From assembly GCA_034190875.2 (NCBI GenBank), contig CM067358.1, positions 51,302,557 to 51,366,556 of the forward strand: a DNA stretch of 64,000 bases. The letters run 5' to 3'. The translations under genes and the position numbers were made by a program. This document shows, in pieces, positions 12,501 to 22,570 of this stretch (the first letter of the stretch is position 1; every line of letters begins with the position of its first letter). Under the pieces are notes generated by a model. It saw only the letters and a program-made list of their open reading frames with translations, made no database searches and was not told the DNA's origin. The DNA is from Urechis unicinctus (taxonomy: Eukaryota; Annelida; Polychaeta; Xenopneusta; Urechidae).

Positions 12501-15500
12501 CTTCTGCCACTCAAACACCAAATGTAACGCCACAACCCTCCTCGGCCACCAAACTGTCAGATTTTGTTTACCTCTCTACCGCCATCCTCTCTTCTCACCT
12601 CTCATCTGATGCCAAAGCGAAAGCCCTTATGGCAATCCCATATGAACTTCTCAAAGTCGCCATTCCGGTATAAACCCTAACTCGTGCTATTAACTGTAAC
12701 CAGCCAAATCTCTAAATACCTCAATCAACCATCTTCAGTCTAAACACAAAAATCACTTCCCATTGTCAAATTCCTTATAACTCTATTGCCAACTTATTTA
12801 TATTATCTCTGCTCATCATCTCCCCCCTATTAAATTTCCCTTCCCATTCCCAACCAGAGCAACCTTTTAGACCCAACTTTCAATCTAAAGAACAAAAAAA
12901 TATAAATGTTTGGTCATGGAATTGTCGAAGCCTTCAAAACCAACTACCTGAATTCCCCTAATCCCAAATCTAAAATAATGTCTCCAAGAAACTTTTTTTA
13001 AATCCAATAATAAACCCCACATTCGAAATTATTATATATTAAGGAAAGACAGAACATCAGCTAATCATGCAGGCCTAGCTATAATTGTAAATAAAAACAA
13101 GTAATTGAAATCAACATTTTTAATCAAATGCATCACATCTCAGATGTGTATGACAAATCAAACACTATAGAACCAAAACAATATCAGCCAATAGTTAACC
13201 TTCCCAGAAGCATAATAGCTGGGGATTTTAATGCCTCTCATCCCTTTTGGCACCACCCAAGTTCAAATACTACAGGAAATGCTCTTTTTAAAATAATACA
13301 AGATGATAACATTACCCTCCATAATGATAGCTCCCCCCACACATTACTATAATAATGGTGAAAACATACTAGATCTTATACTTACATCCCAAGATATATC
13401 ACACAAATTTTCATTTAAAAATACCCACAATACAATGGGAAGTGATCATTCTATCATTTCAATCACAAATAATAAACCAAATTCACCTAACTCCTTCCAC
13501 CCCCCACACAAGTGGAATATCAAAGTAGCTGATTGGTCCTTGTTTCAAAAACTCTGCAAGCAGACCATCAATAATAAAACCCCCTTACCTTTTACGATAA
13601 TTTCTATGATAAACTCATTAAAAAAAGCTAAACAAGCCATTCCTCTAAATAATAATCACCGTAAACAACTAAAATCCCATCCTAGGTGGAATCCTAACTG
13701 AACCCTCATAACCAAAGAAAGAAACAAAGCCAGGAACAAATACTATCATAATAAAACTTAATTAAAAAGACTTACAGCAAAAGTCAAATACACACTTAAA
13801 CAAGCAAAGCTATCCTTTTGGCAAAATAAATGCTCCTCCCTAAACAAACCAAATTTAAAAGAATTGTGGAAAACTGTCAATATCCTCAAAGGAAATGGCC
13901 CTAACACTGATATTCCACCAATCCAAAACCTCACAAACAATCTTAATACAGAAAATAATCAACAAATATCAGACACTTTAGTCTCTTATTTTGCAGAATC
14001 CAAATTCACCAGTCAACGAACCCTTTTCCTTAACAGAACTCACTAAAGCTGTTAACAAATCCAAAAACACAGCTCCAGGCAAAGATCTACACACATACTC
14101 CTTTTTCAGTCACCTTCCGCCAAACTGCCTAGAGGCACTCCTTCAAATTTTTAACCAACTCTGGCAATCATCCATAACCCCTCCCTCCTGGAATTTCTCT
14201 ATCATTGTCCCCATACTTAAATCTAATCAGAACTCACACACTCCAACCTCATATCGCCCCATTAGCTTAGCCCCAGTTCCCTCCAAAATATTTGAAACTA
14301 TTTTAAACAACAGAATCACATGGCACTTAGAACATAATAATCTATAACCCTAATCTAACATCCTCATCCATTTATGCAGTCGACATAGCCATCTGGTCTA
14401 CTGGTAAACTTTCAACTAAACTAACAAAACTCCTTCAAAATCATATAAACAAAATTCAAAATTGGGCTTCTAAATGGGCCATTACCTTTTTTCCTTCAAA
14501 ATCTGAAGCCATTCATTTTGGAACCAATATAAAACACAAAATCCCTACTTTCTTCATCAAAAACCAACCCATCCCTAACCAAACCTCGACTAAGTTCCTT
14601 GGAGTTATTATAGATAAAGGACTTCCCTGGAGAGAACACATCTCACACACGGTAAATGAGTGCCACAAAATCACTAACCTCATCAGATATATTAGTGGAA
14701 CTTCCTGGGGTGCAAAGAAACATATATCTTGCAAAATACACTCATCGCACATTCTCTATGGAGCCCCAGCCATAATCACTGCATCTAAAACCAAACATTC
14801 ACAGACTAGAAACTGTACAGTCAGCCGCTCTCAGAGCCATCACTAAAACACATCGCTCTACACGTATCAACTCTCTCTAGGTATCCACCGGCTTCCCCAC
14901 TATACCCCTTCAACTTTTAAAAGCCACTCTTAAATACAAAACCAGAGCTAAAACGTTCAACCTCCCAACTCAAAACATTTTTAATGAAACTCAACACAAT
15001 CAAAACGATCGAAAACATAAAAATACCACTCCCATACACCCAATCTCACCCACAATCTCACTCTATTTTTCTTCTTACTTTAATGCACTGGAGCGGCCCC
15101 CAGTGTGAGAAACCTCCTTATTTTGCACATTCGTACAATCTTGTTAAGTACACCTCATTTCATTTTCTCACGTTTTATTTTAAAATAGCCACACATCCTA
15201 ACCTTTCGGCGTTTTCTCTGTCGTTACTCTTCTTGATACCCAGGTGGCGTTTTTTTTTAAATTTCTTTTATAGTGATATAAAGCACAAAGAAACACATTA
15301 ATAGTGGTACATGGCCAAAGCTGCCAAATCCACTCTAATTTGAATAAACAACAACAACAATGATCATTATGTTATAGTCAATTAAGGACATGATAAACAG
15401 CAACATGACAGTATGGCAGAACTTACCTGCGTAGGATACCCGAGGCAGGGATGGTGGTATAGCGCAATCCATGCAGCGTCGTGGCCTGAGTGTAGTCAAA

Positions 15501-15557
15501 CAACAGCGTGCGCCAAGGTGTGTTTTCTTTGTCAAACTGTTTACTGCCCTGCGCCAT
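392..15557 (-). CDS. Putative chimeric DEG/ENaC channel subunit with a modular PAN/MAM/kringle/LDLa/CUB ectodomain (gene model, 3' end outside window)
   Basis: This gene model joins 20 minus-strand exons listed separately. The N-terminus has the cytoplasmic HG motif, TM1 and FPAVTICN signature of DEG/ENaC sodium channels. It is followed by a Cys-rich segment, PAN, MAM, kringle, LDLa, three further MAM domains (one containing a CUB, one containing a Ser-Gly linker) and a Thr-rich linker. The exons from 7889 to 1375 join in frame without a phase clash, nearly always at phase 1. The 586-392 exon is also phase 1-1. Two joins are incomplete: exon 2 leaves in phase 2 while the next candidate enters in phase 1, and the 10.2-9.8 kb exon leaves in phase 2 while the 7.9 kb exon enters in phase 0, so small exons are probably missing. 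DEG/ENaC subunits need a second membrane helix, which would lie beyond position 1. The alternative is two genes: a channel fragment (15.5-11.3 kb) and a separate MAM/CUB/kringle protein. Confidence is high for the modules and moderate for the fusion. Confidence 0.6.
762..860 (-). repeat. Diverged repeat, inverted copy of 1250-1339
   Basis: On the minus strand this stretch aligns with the plus strand at 1250-1339, sharing TATGTCT at one end, a GCATGTGA-CTT-TTGG core and GATCAAA at the other. It also happens to look like a 66-nt phase 1-1 exon (CACAG acceptor, G|GTAGGA donor), but being part of a repeat makes that doubtful. Confidence 0.4.
1250..1339 (+). repeat. Diverged repeat, inverted copy of 762-860
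   Basis: This is the plus-strand partner of the minus-strand repeat at 762-860, with roughly 390 bases between them. It lies in the intron left of the 1734-1375 exon. The family is not recognised. Confidence 0.4.
1375..1734 (-). CDS. Exon: MAM domain 4, C-terminal half
   Basis: The exon is 360 nt, phase 1-1, with a GAACAG acceptor and a G|GTAAAT donor. It encodes [20 protein letters not shown], then [54 protein letters not shown]. The Y-x-x-G...G-G-x-(I/F) start, internal Cys strand and final I-x-L-x-x-G-x-C are MAM C-half features. Confidence 0.7.
1871..2077 (-). CDS. Exon: acidic Ser-Gly linker inside MAM domain 4
   Basis: The exon is 207 nt, phase 1-1, with a TTTCAG acceptor and a G|GTAAAT donor. 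It encodes a low-complexity stretch: [20 protein letters not shown], then [19 protein letters not shown], then [18 protein letters not shown]. Multiple S-G dipeptides next to acidic residues are the classical context for glycosaminoglycan attachment (inferred). No fold is expected. It lies between the two halves of a MAM domain. Confidence 0.65.
2395..2539 (-). CDS. Exon: MAM domain 4, N-terminal half
   Basis: The exon is 145 nt, with a TTACAG acceptor (phase 0) and a C|GTAGGG donor (phase 1). It encodes [12 protein letters not shown], then [20 protein letters not shown], then [11 protein letters not shown]. The C-D-F-x-x-x-x-x-C-G-Y core is clear. A second possible acceptor (TTATTCAG before ATGGC) is phase 1, but it would not fit the preceding donor. 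Confidence 0.7.
2631..2796 (-). CDS. Exon: MAM domain 3, C-terminal end
   Basis: The exon is 166 nt, with an ATCTAG acceptor (phase 2) and a GAT|GTATGT donor (phase 0). It encodes [20 protein letters not shown], then [20 protein letters not shown], then SC. The W-x-x-x-x-x-x-L-P strand and the A-I-D-x-I-x-(F)-x-x-G-x-C ending are the MAM C-terminal signature. This half is separated from its N-terminal half by the CUB cassette. Confidence 0.75.
2891..3110 (-). CDS. Exon: MAM domain 3, central part
   Basis: The exon is 220 nt, entering in phase 1 after TTGCCAG and leaving in phase 2 at CTCAG|GTAGTA. It encodes [20 protein letters not shown], then [20 protein letters not shown] and [10 protein letters not shown]. 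The SCL-x-L-R strand with its internal Cys fits the centre of a MAM. Identification rests mainly on the next exon, which completes the domain in frame. Confidence 0.6.
3161..3344 (-). CDS. Exon: CUB domain, second half
   Basis: The exon is 184 nt, entering in phase 0 after TTTAG and leaving in phase 1 at C|GTAAGT. It encodes VQGGIYESS, then [20 protein letters not shown], then [19 protein letters not shown]. The Y-C-G-x-x-x-P-P, F-x-S-D-x-S-x-x-x-x-G-F-x-x-x-Y end is the CUB C-terminal signature. The two CUB exons together form one phase 1-1 cassette. Confidence 0.88.
3916..4100 (-). CDS. Exon: CUB domain, first half
   Basis: The exon is 185 nt, entering in phase 1 after GTGCAG and leaving in phase 0 at AAG|GTGCGT. 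It encodes [20 protein letters not shown], then [20 protein letters not shown], then [16 protein letters not shown]. The G-x-I-x-S-P-N-Y-P motif, the C-x-Y-x-I-x-x-P-x-G strand, and C-x-D-Y with an upstream D-x-E (the usual calcium-site residues) identify it firmly as CUB. Confidence 0.9.
4197..4322 (-). CDS. Exon: MAM domain 3, N-terminal half
   Basis: The exon is 126 nt, phase 1-1, with a TTCCAG acceptor. It encodes [20 protein letters not shown], then FTFQRES and EIPTGKG. The C-D-F-x-x-x-x-C-G-Y core is a MAM N-terminal half. The donor is uncertain: G|GTCAAA (used here) ends at the same point as the other MAM N-halves, while a later T|GTTACC is also in phase 1. The next exon is not a MAM C-half but a CUB (see findings). 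Confidence 0.7.
4508..4966 (-). CDS. Exon: MAM domain 2, C-terminal half
   Basis: The exon is 459 nt, phase 1-1. The acceptor chosen is GAGGTAG before 4966, because it restores phase 1 and gives the MAM-typical G-D-H at the junction. The donor is G|GTAAGT. It encodes [66 protein letters not shown] and [12 protein letters not shown]. All the C-terminal MAM strands are present, but the usual internal Cys and final Cys are missing or displaced, so its disulphides may be unusual. Confidence 0.8.
5025..5264 (-). CDS. Exon: linker and MAM domain 2, N-terminal half
   Basis: The exon is 240 nt, phase 1-1, with a TTCACAG acceptor and an ACAG|GTAAGA donor. A first part ([16 protein letters not shown]) links from LDLa. 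The second part is the MAM start: [19 protein letters not shown], then [11 protein letters not shown], ending SSHPTG. The C-D-F-x(5-6)-C-G-Y core and the final P-T-G before the phase-1 split match MAM closely. Confidence 0.75.
5426..5536 (-). CDS. Exon: LDL-receptor class A domain
   Basis: The exon is 111 nt, phase 1-1, exactly one module, with a GATCAG acceptor and a G|GTCAGT donor. It encodes [19 protein letters not shown] followed by [18 protein letters not shown]. All six Cys and the calcium-binding D-x-x-x-D-x-x-D-x-S-D-E cage are intact. LDLa modules bind ligands in a calcium-dependent way. MAM and LDLa are often neighbours in animal extracellular proteins. Confidence 0.92.
5646..5888 (-). 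CDS. Exon: kringle domain
   Basis: The exon is 243 nt, phase 1-1, with a CACCAG acceptor and a G|GTCAGT donor. It encodes about 81 residues, the usual kringle length, with six cysteines: [47 protein letters not shown]. The G-x-D-Y-x-G-x-x-S and Q-x-C-x-x-W motifs are diagnostic. The lysine-binding D-x-D motif of plasminogen kringles is not evident. Kringles occur in proteases, growth factors and Ror/MuSK receptors. A kringle in a protein that starts as an ion channel is unusual. Confidence 0.85.
6048..6398 (-). CDS. Exon: MAM domain 1, C-terminal half
   Basis: The exon is 351 nt, phase 1-1, with a CGACAG acceptor and a G|GTAGGA donor. It encodes a central strand with the internal Cys ([12 protein letters not shown]), then [11 protein letters not shown], then [21 protein letters not shown], then [11 protein letters not shown]. 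This is a complete second half of a MAM domain, including the W-x-x-V strand and the (V/I)-L-D-D-I-x-L signature before the last Cys. MAM domains mediate adhesion or oligomerisation of extracellular proteins. Confidence 0.8.
6933..7073 (-). CDS. Exon: MAM domain 1, N-terminal half
   Basis: The exon is 141 nt, phase 1-1, with an acceptor in ACATCTAG and a donor CAG|GTACAC. It encodes [19 protein letters not shown], then [15 protein letters not shown] and NTLASG. The DCDFE-like start, the Cys about ten residues later, and the acidic/aromatic E-W motif are the hallmark of a MAM N-terminal half. The G at the phase-1 split joins to GRGHYRHL in the next exon, as expected for the variable loop of MAM. 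Confidence 0.7.
7184..7504 (-). CDS. Exon: PAN/apple domain
   Basis: The exon is 321 nt, phase 1-1, with a CGGCAG acceptor and a GCCG|GTGCGG donor. It encodes about 107 residues: [15 protein letters not shown], then [18 protein letters not shown], then [13 protein letters not shown], then EFFRRRRC. This follows the PAN/apple pattern: an early Cys, a C-x3-C helix, a central C-x(n)-Y strand, a C-x-L strand, and an aromatic-basic-Cys end. PAN domains bind proteins or carbohydrates outside the cell. The segment between the first Cys and the helix is long, which is unusual but tolerated in the family. Confidence 0.65.
7637..7889 (-). CDS. Candidate exon: Cys-rich segment, possibly a degenerate PAN/apple repeat
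   Basis: The frame is open for 84 codons after a TTATCTTAG acceptor. It contains [45 protein letters not shown] and [11 protein letters not shown]. The donor G|GTAGTA leaves phase 1, which fits the PAN exon at 7504 exactly. The spacing of EYIC...TKC...NVC resembles the ETTRQVC...LSC...RTC core of the next exon, so it may be a second, weaker PAN repeat in which one core Cys is Ala. It enters in phase 0, so it does not join directly to the 9809 donor. Confidence 0.4.
7890..9808. other. Intronic stretch, no assigned gene
   Basis: The stretch lies between the 10.2-9.8 kb and 7.9-7.6 kb exons. At 8.1-8.4 kb the minus strand has short open segments that end at GGAACAG|GTACCT and GCAACAG|GTAACT. 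One of them (around 8363-8290, [17 protein letters not shown]) would be phase 2-2, but no family is recognised. A connecting exon is expected here because of the phase mismatch. The rest shows nothing definite. Confidence 0.3.
9809..10202 (-). CDS. Candidate exon: farnesoic-acid O-methyltransferase-like (Methyltransf_FA) segment
   Basis: This is an open frame of about 131 codons bounded by an ACAG acceptor and an AG|GTGACA donor in phase 2. The segment reads LYEVLIG near its start, [16 protein letters not shown] in the middle and [11 protein letters not shown] further on. This order (YE-x-x-IG, aromatic-W, a short glycine hairpin, F-x-x-W) resembles the Methyltransf_FA domain found in many invertebrate extracellular proteins, where it is not thought to be catalytic. 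A divergent MAM C-terminal half is the alternative. The acceptor phase (1) does not fit exon 2 directly, so a further exon between 11349 and 10202 is expected. It was recognised from pattern only. Confidence 0.45.
10203..11348. other. AT-rich, T-rich (plus strand) intronic stretch
   Basis: The composition is strongly T-rich on the plus strand with many TTTATT/TGTATT runs. This resembles a 3' untranslated sequence more than the surrounding intron. A 113-codon open frame on the plus strand (10766-11107) is low-complexity hydrophobic and is not called a gene. A missing exon of the channel gene probably lies here. Confidence 0.3.
11349..11516 (-). CDS. Exon 2: TM1 and start of the DEG/ENaC ectodomain
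   Basis: The exon has a CACAG acceptor before 11516. It encodes a hydrophobic helix ([18 protein letters not shown]), then [18 protein letters not shown], then [23 protein letters not shown] followed by a basic residue is the family signature of the first ectodomain strand after TM1, and the spacing matches DEG/ENaC channels. The exon is 168 nt, entering and leaving in phase 2. The donor (GTATTC) is weak, so the right splice site could lie elsewhere in the open frame, which continues to about 11276. No other ASC-domain sequence was found in the window. Confidence 0.8.
11819..12673 (+). pseudogene. LINE ORF1 (gag-like, CCHC zinc knuckles), broken
   Basis: The frame reads [36 protein letters not shown], then three zinc knuckles: [14 protein letters not shown] (C-x2-C-x4-H-x4-C), [13 protein letters not shown] and [15 protein letters not shown], at about 12034-12190. 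A Pro/Ser/Thr-rich tail follows, ending in VAIPV-stop. A TGA at 12029-12031 lies right before the first knuckle. The product would be an RNA-binding nucleocapsid-like protein. Confidence 0.8.
12898..13700 (+). pseudogene. LINE AP-endonuclease domain, broken
   Basis: The domain begins with [18 protein letters not shown], the usual first strand of LINE endonucleases. It then shows [14 protein letters not shown] (the D-F-N catalytic strand, about 13216) and, in another frame, NILDLILTS and MGSDHSIIS (the S-D-H motif, about 13436). At least two frameshifts separate these parts, and about 100 bases after the start are heavily decayed. Confidence 0.75.
13700..15000 (+). pseudogene. LINE reverse transcriptase, core deleted
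   Basis: The N-terminal blocks are present: [17 protein letters not shown] (about 14050), [20 protein letters not shown], and [20 protein letters not shown] (about 14250). The reading then jumps from TWHLEHNNL (14345) to [16 protein letters not shown] (about 14370), so the blocks between the finger region and the active site are missing. The active site is YAVD instead of YADD. The thumb ([38 protein letters not shown]) follows. Confidence 0.8.
15427..15557 (-). CDS. Exon 1: start codon and cytoplasmic N-terminus of DEG/ENaC subunit
   Basis: The exon encodes about 43 residues starting [15 protein letters not shown]. It carries ATTLHGLRY, which matches the conserved His-Gly (HG) gating motif before TM1 in DEG/ENaC channels. 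The ATG at 15557-15555 has A at -3 and G at +4, a good animal initiation context. The exon ends at a consensus GTAAGT donor (15426-15421) in phase 2. That phase joins in frame to the exon at 11516, giving an Arg-Leu-Leu-Trp junction right before the membrane helix. Exons further upstream cannot be excluded. Confidence 0.75.
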
Positions 15558-18600
<3,043 letters not shown>

Positions 18601-18924
18601 ACCACTAATCATAACCCATTCACTCACCCGCCCATTTCACCTTGCTGCAATTTAAATCAGTTTGTGGACACATAGAACTCGATGTAAAGTTGAATGCATT
18701 AGAAAAAATAATTTGGAGTGTGGTGCACAATGCGCTCAAAACATCCGTACTGATTGAGTGATATGGTATCATACCGTACAAAACGACCGAGGCTGGTTAC
18801 TTAACTGTCTTGGCTTGAACGTATATAATGTTTTGTGGGCATCACCAACACTCAGTTGTTAGAATGCATCGAAACGTCACATGGTATATCAGAACGAACA
18901 TTGATTCCTAATATTGAATATCAG

Positions 18925-19215
18925 TGTTATCAGCCTGCAAAATTATTAAATGTCAATATAATTATATACTCGACGAACTAATTATATACACAACAACCAA
19001 TCTATCATATAATAGGATATTGATCTTAGCATGTATTATAGTGATTTGTGGTCATTTCACGTTTGAGCCTTTGGGCAGTTATTATTCCGCGTGCTGTCAC
19101 AATATATTTCCTCAATTTTCTGCCTAAATGCATTGCATTCGACTGCAATAGTACTAACTCTAGCTGTTAATGGCCAGTCCTATGCACACACATTATACAA
19201 ACTATTATTAAGGAA
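18925..19215 (+). repeat. Duplicated block A, copy 1
   Basis: This copy aligns directly with 19668-19945. Shared landmarks are GTTATCAGCCTGC at the start, AATTATATACTCGACGAACT, ATTGATCTTAGCATGTATTA and the CTGTCACAATATATTTCCT segment. AT-rich, no coding potential. Confidence 0.85.
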
Positions 19216-19228
19216 GCTTATTCGGACA

Positions 19229-19511
19229 AAGAAACACTGAACCAACCGAGATCAACACATCTTCCAAGTCACAGACCACAGAATTCACCAAGCTCTGTTC
19301 GTAATCCAGCTTTTCTTTTGAGGATTGCGGGCTTTCTTTGTAGGCAAGAGTTTCATTATTACGCAACTATTCTTTGATATCAAATTGCACCGGGTATTCA
19401 TGGAGAGTACAAGCTGAGCATAGCCTTGTGCAGCCATAGTTTGAATAGAAACTTTTCGTATTTTGTACCCAAAATATTGCACGTCAAGAACATTTTCAAT
19501 CATCACTTTTA
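19229..19511 (+). repeat. Duplicated block B, copy 1
   Basis: This copy aligns with 20530-20762. It shares AGAAACACTGAACC-ACCGAGATCA at the start and ACATTTTCAATCATCACTTT at the end. It is followed by two degenerate minisatellite units. Confidence 0.85.
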
Positions 19512-19524
19512 GAACTTAAATGTT

Positions 19525-19595
19525 ATTAGGGATGTTGCCAGACCGGGGCAGTTATTAGAAATGTAGCCGGACAAAAACAGTTATGAACGACTTAT
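19525..19595 (+). repeat. Two degenerate units of the 30-base minisatellite
   Basis: The sequence ATTAGGGATGTTGCCAGACC, and a decayed second unit, match the array at 21045-21356. They follow block B copy 1 just as the array follows block B copy 2. Confidence 0.7.
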
Positions 19596-19667
19596 TGTGG
19601 GAACCATCTTCTCGGTATATGTATGCTCGTTTACTCAATCAAGAATTTGAGGGTATACGTAGATAGC

Positions 19668-19945
19668 GTTATCAGCCTGCGAAACCATTGTCAATATAAT
19701 TATATACTCGACGAACTCTTAGAAATTGTAACAACAACTTATCTCCTTTTTAATACGATATTGATCTTAGCATGTATTATAGTGACTTGTGGTCATTTCA
19801 CGTTGAGCAGATATAAATCTGCGTGCTGTCACAATATATTTCCTTAATTCTCTGCCTGATTGCATTGCATTCTACTGCAATTGTACCAACTTTAGCTGCA
19901 GACGGACGGTCCTATGCATACACAATACCTAACTGCTATTGAGAA
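19668..19945 (+). repeat. Duplicated block A, copy 2
   Basis: Direct copy of 18925-19215, with substitutions and small indels. Confidence 0.85.
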
Positions 19946-20529
19946 AGCACATCACAATTTTGTTTTAAAATGCTATATTGAAGCAAACGTATTTTCAGCC
20001 ACAACCGTAAGGTGCATCAAAACTTTAAGCTAGGCCATTGTAATTTCGAATTGATGATTTAAAAACTACCAATTACTGTATTTGGAAAGAGATAGGTTAT
20101 GAACACTTCCTATGCTATCTCAAATAATGTAAATAATGTCTCCAGCAAGGCTGCATACATATTTCACGATATTAGTGGCTGCATAACCCACGAAATCCCA
20201 CTGACCCACGTAAGTAATCTATTGTATAGAACAACTGCACTCACTGAACTCGTGATGTCATCTTAGGCACAGGACCAGCAAACTCTCAATGCATCTTATG
20301 TAATCTAAACCTCAGATCCACTGATTAGGCTTGATATGTCCTCTATTGCCAAGAACCACTTACATTACCAGGTCCCTTATTATATCAAGCTCACAGAACC
20401 AGCCGCCTCTCGTTATCTGGCTTTCAGGCCGGTTTATCTCACCGTTTTTTCCTGACCTACCGAATACACTGTGATGGAGTGACTCGCGAAATAACTGAAA
20501 TTATCGAGCTCAATACGTCATTCAAACGC

Positions 20530-20762
20530 AGAAACACTGAACCCACCGAGATCAAAATTCGCTTAGCTCAGCTCGTAATCCAGCTTTTGTTCTGTGGTTT
20601 GTGGGCTTGCTTTGTTCCCAACGTTTCACTGATTTTGTGGTGCATTGAGTATTCATGGACAATAAAGGCATAGCCTTGTGTAACCATATTTTGAACTAAA
20701 ATTGTTCGTATTTTTGCCAAAATATTGCACTGCAAGAACATTTTCAATCATCACTTTTAGGA
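20530..20762 (+). repeat. Duplicated block B, copy 2
   Basis: Direct copy of 19229-19511, separated from block A copy 2 by about 580 bases that have no counterpart between the first copies. Confidence 0.85.
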
Positions 20763-21044
20763 CATACAGGGGCTTATTTGATTTGTCGCCGTAATATTAT
20801 TACCTTGTCATTAACTTGTAACCCTCATGGTAGCCATGGACTTTCACTTGTTTTTCCAGTTATTATTTTACAGGGGCACATAATTCATAAGTACAATCAA
20901 CTATTGTTCAATATAAGAAGTGAATATTCGTTTTAACGTCCAAGGTGTATTTAAGATGGTGTCGAAGGAGAGTGCGTTGTCGGAGTTGCTAAGCAACAAT
21001 ATCGAGCGACCAAACCTTTTCATTCAGTAAACAGCCGGGGTCTG

Positions 21045-21356
21045 TCATTAGAGATGTTTCCAGACAGAGGGTCGGCCATTAGTTATGTTGGCAGAGAGCG
21101 GCAGTCATTAGATATGTTGTCAGAGGGGTGATCTGTCAAAAGAAATGTTGCCAGACAGGGGGCAGTTATTAGAGATGTTGCCAGACAGGTGGCATTTATT
21201 AGAGATGTTGCCAGACAGGGGGCATTTATTAGAGATGTTGCCAAACAGGGGGCATTTATTAGAGATGTTGCCAGACAAGGAGCAGTTATTAGATATGCTG
21301 CCAGACAGGGGGCATTTATTTGAGATGTTGCCAGACAGGGGGCAGTTATTAGAGCT
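21045..21356 (+). repeat. 30-base minisatellite, about 10 units
   Basis: The consensus unit is ATTAGAGATGTTGCCAGACA plus GGGGGCATTT. The left units are diverged and the right six are nearly identical. The unit length is a multiple of 3, so open frames (MLPDRGHLLE repeats) appear in both directions. They are judged non-coding because there is no flanking gene. Confidence 0.92.
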
Positions 21357-21889
21357 CTAGGTTGTGGGGCTATCATTTCGCTTGAGCAAACAGCCACTTT
21401 CGCGCTAAGTGCGATCTAGAGACAAGGCTTCTTTCGTTAAACCACATTGGATATCAGTAACACTTGTTGTATAGATATCCAACCACACAACAACTGGAAT
21501 TAAACTTGATGTCTTGAAGGCGAAATCAGATAAAGGCTGCAGTTTTGTCTCTGAGACGCTCGCTGCACTGACAAATAACACAGTCATGATATATTAATGT
21601 CAATCAAAATGCAGCTTTCCAAAGTAACAAATTTGTTAAGCTTTAACATTGCTTTTATTATCAAAGTCCATAATCATAATTTAGACAGATGAATATTCAT
21701 TCATTTGGTGTTCAACATATACTGCCATCGTCAAAAGGCATGGTTGCAAGCTGTTTGTGAAACTAGCAAGGCATTAAATCGATGTCCTTGGCTCGATACA
21801 AGAGCACCATGTCCGTTAACCCTACAGTTGTGTTACAGCAGCCGTAAATACGAGTAATATTCTCTAGCAAACTGATAGAAGCCGCCTAT

Positions 21890-22570
21890 ATTCCATCGAT
21901 ATCTATTTGTACTTCGGGACTCATATTGCTTAATAATATCGCCATGTTAATACCAGCTATGTTAGTTTTGAAACACAATTCATGCCTGGCAATACATTAG
22001 GGGAGGATTGCTATTTATGAATAATGATGCTCAGTTTAATCATGACGTCGCGTCTTCATATTATGTTTCCAGAGCCTCTTCTAATCAGTAATGGGCAATA
22101 AAGCTGAAAAAACAAGCAATGGTGGGCGTGTTGTATAAGAATCTAACCATTGAAATATCCAGCGGTAGAAGGTAAGCCAGGAAACAGATTTGTTAGTTCG
22201 TGTGCAATTCGAAACAGCCCTTTATTTAAGGCTTTCAACAGAGCATGGACTTTCGCCATCATATTTACATTATAGGGAGATTCATTGTATGAAGTTGCAC
22301 AGCAAATATACGAAGCAATCGATGCCCTTATGTTGAACAGGTATACAGCGAACATTTACCGTAGAAATGATAGTAAAGGTAATGGCATAGCTATCAGGTT
22401 GATAAATGAAGTGCGTTGATGTATTAGTAGTTACCCAGTCAATGCACCCATTATTGAATATGAATGCAGATGAATGACGTCGTTGTTTTAACACCATGGG
22501 AGTATGGCATACACCATGTGATAGGAGAGATACAGAGTAGAAGAGAAAATGTCAAAATTGTTAAACACTT
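21890..22570 (+). repeat. Duplicated block C, copy 1
   Basis: This copy aligns with 27138-27810. Landmarks are ACACAATTCATGC, GGCAATAAAGCTG, the AAGGCTTTCAACAGAGCATG segment, CTATCAGGTTGATAAATGA and AGAGAAAATGTCAAA. A third partial copy of the 'CATTTA-GACTTCCAGCAGAGCACGTGCTT' region lies at about 24195-24235. No gene found. Confidence 0.7.

Larger units (their letters stand above)
11540..15360 (+). mobile_element. Degenerate non-LTR retrotransposon (LINE, Jockey/I-like order), antisense in intron 1
   Basis: The element reads in order: ORF1 with three zinc knuckles, an AP-type endonuclease, and a reverse transcriptase. It ends in GAATAAAC followed by four CAA/ACAA units at 15342-15360, a short-repeat tail typical of LINE 3' ends. 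It is inactive: ORF1 has an in-frame TGA, EN and RT are frameshifted, the RT core is deleted, and the catalytic YADD is YAVD. The 5' boundary is approximate. Apart from about 65 bases at the right and at most a few tens of bases at the left, it fills intron 1 of the host gene. Confidence 0.85.

Noticed and set aside
21083..21397. Repeat-protein-like frames (TAPCLATSLINA / MLPDRGHLLE)
   Set aside because: They arise because the minisatellite unit is 30 bases, a multiple of three. No start, splice or flanking coding context.
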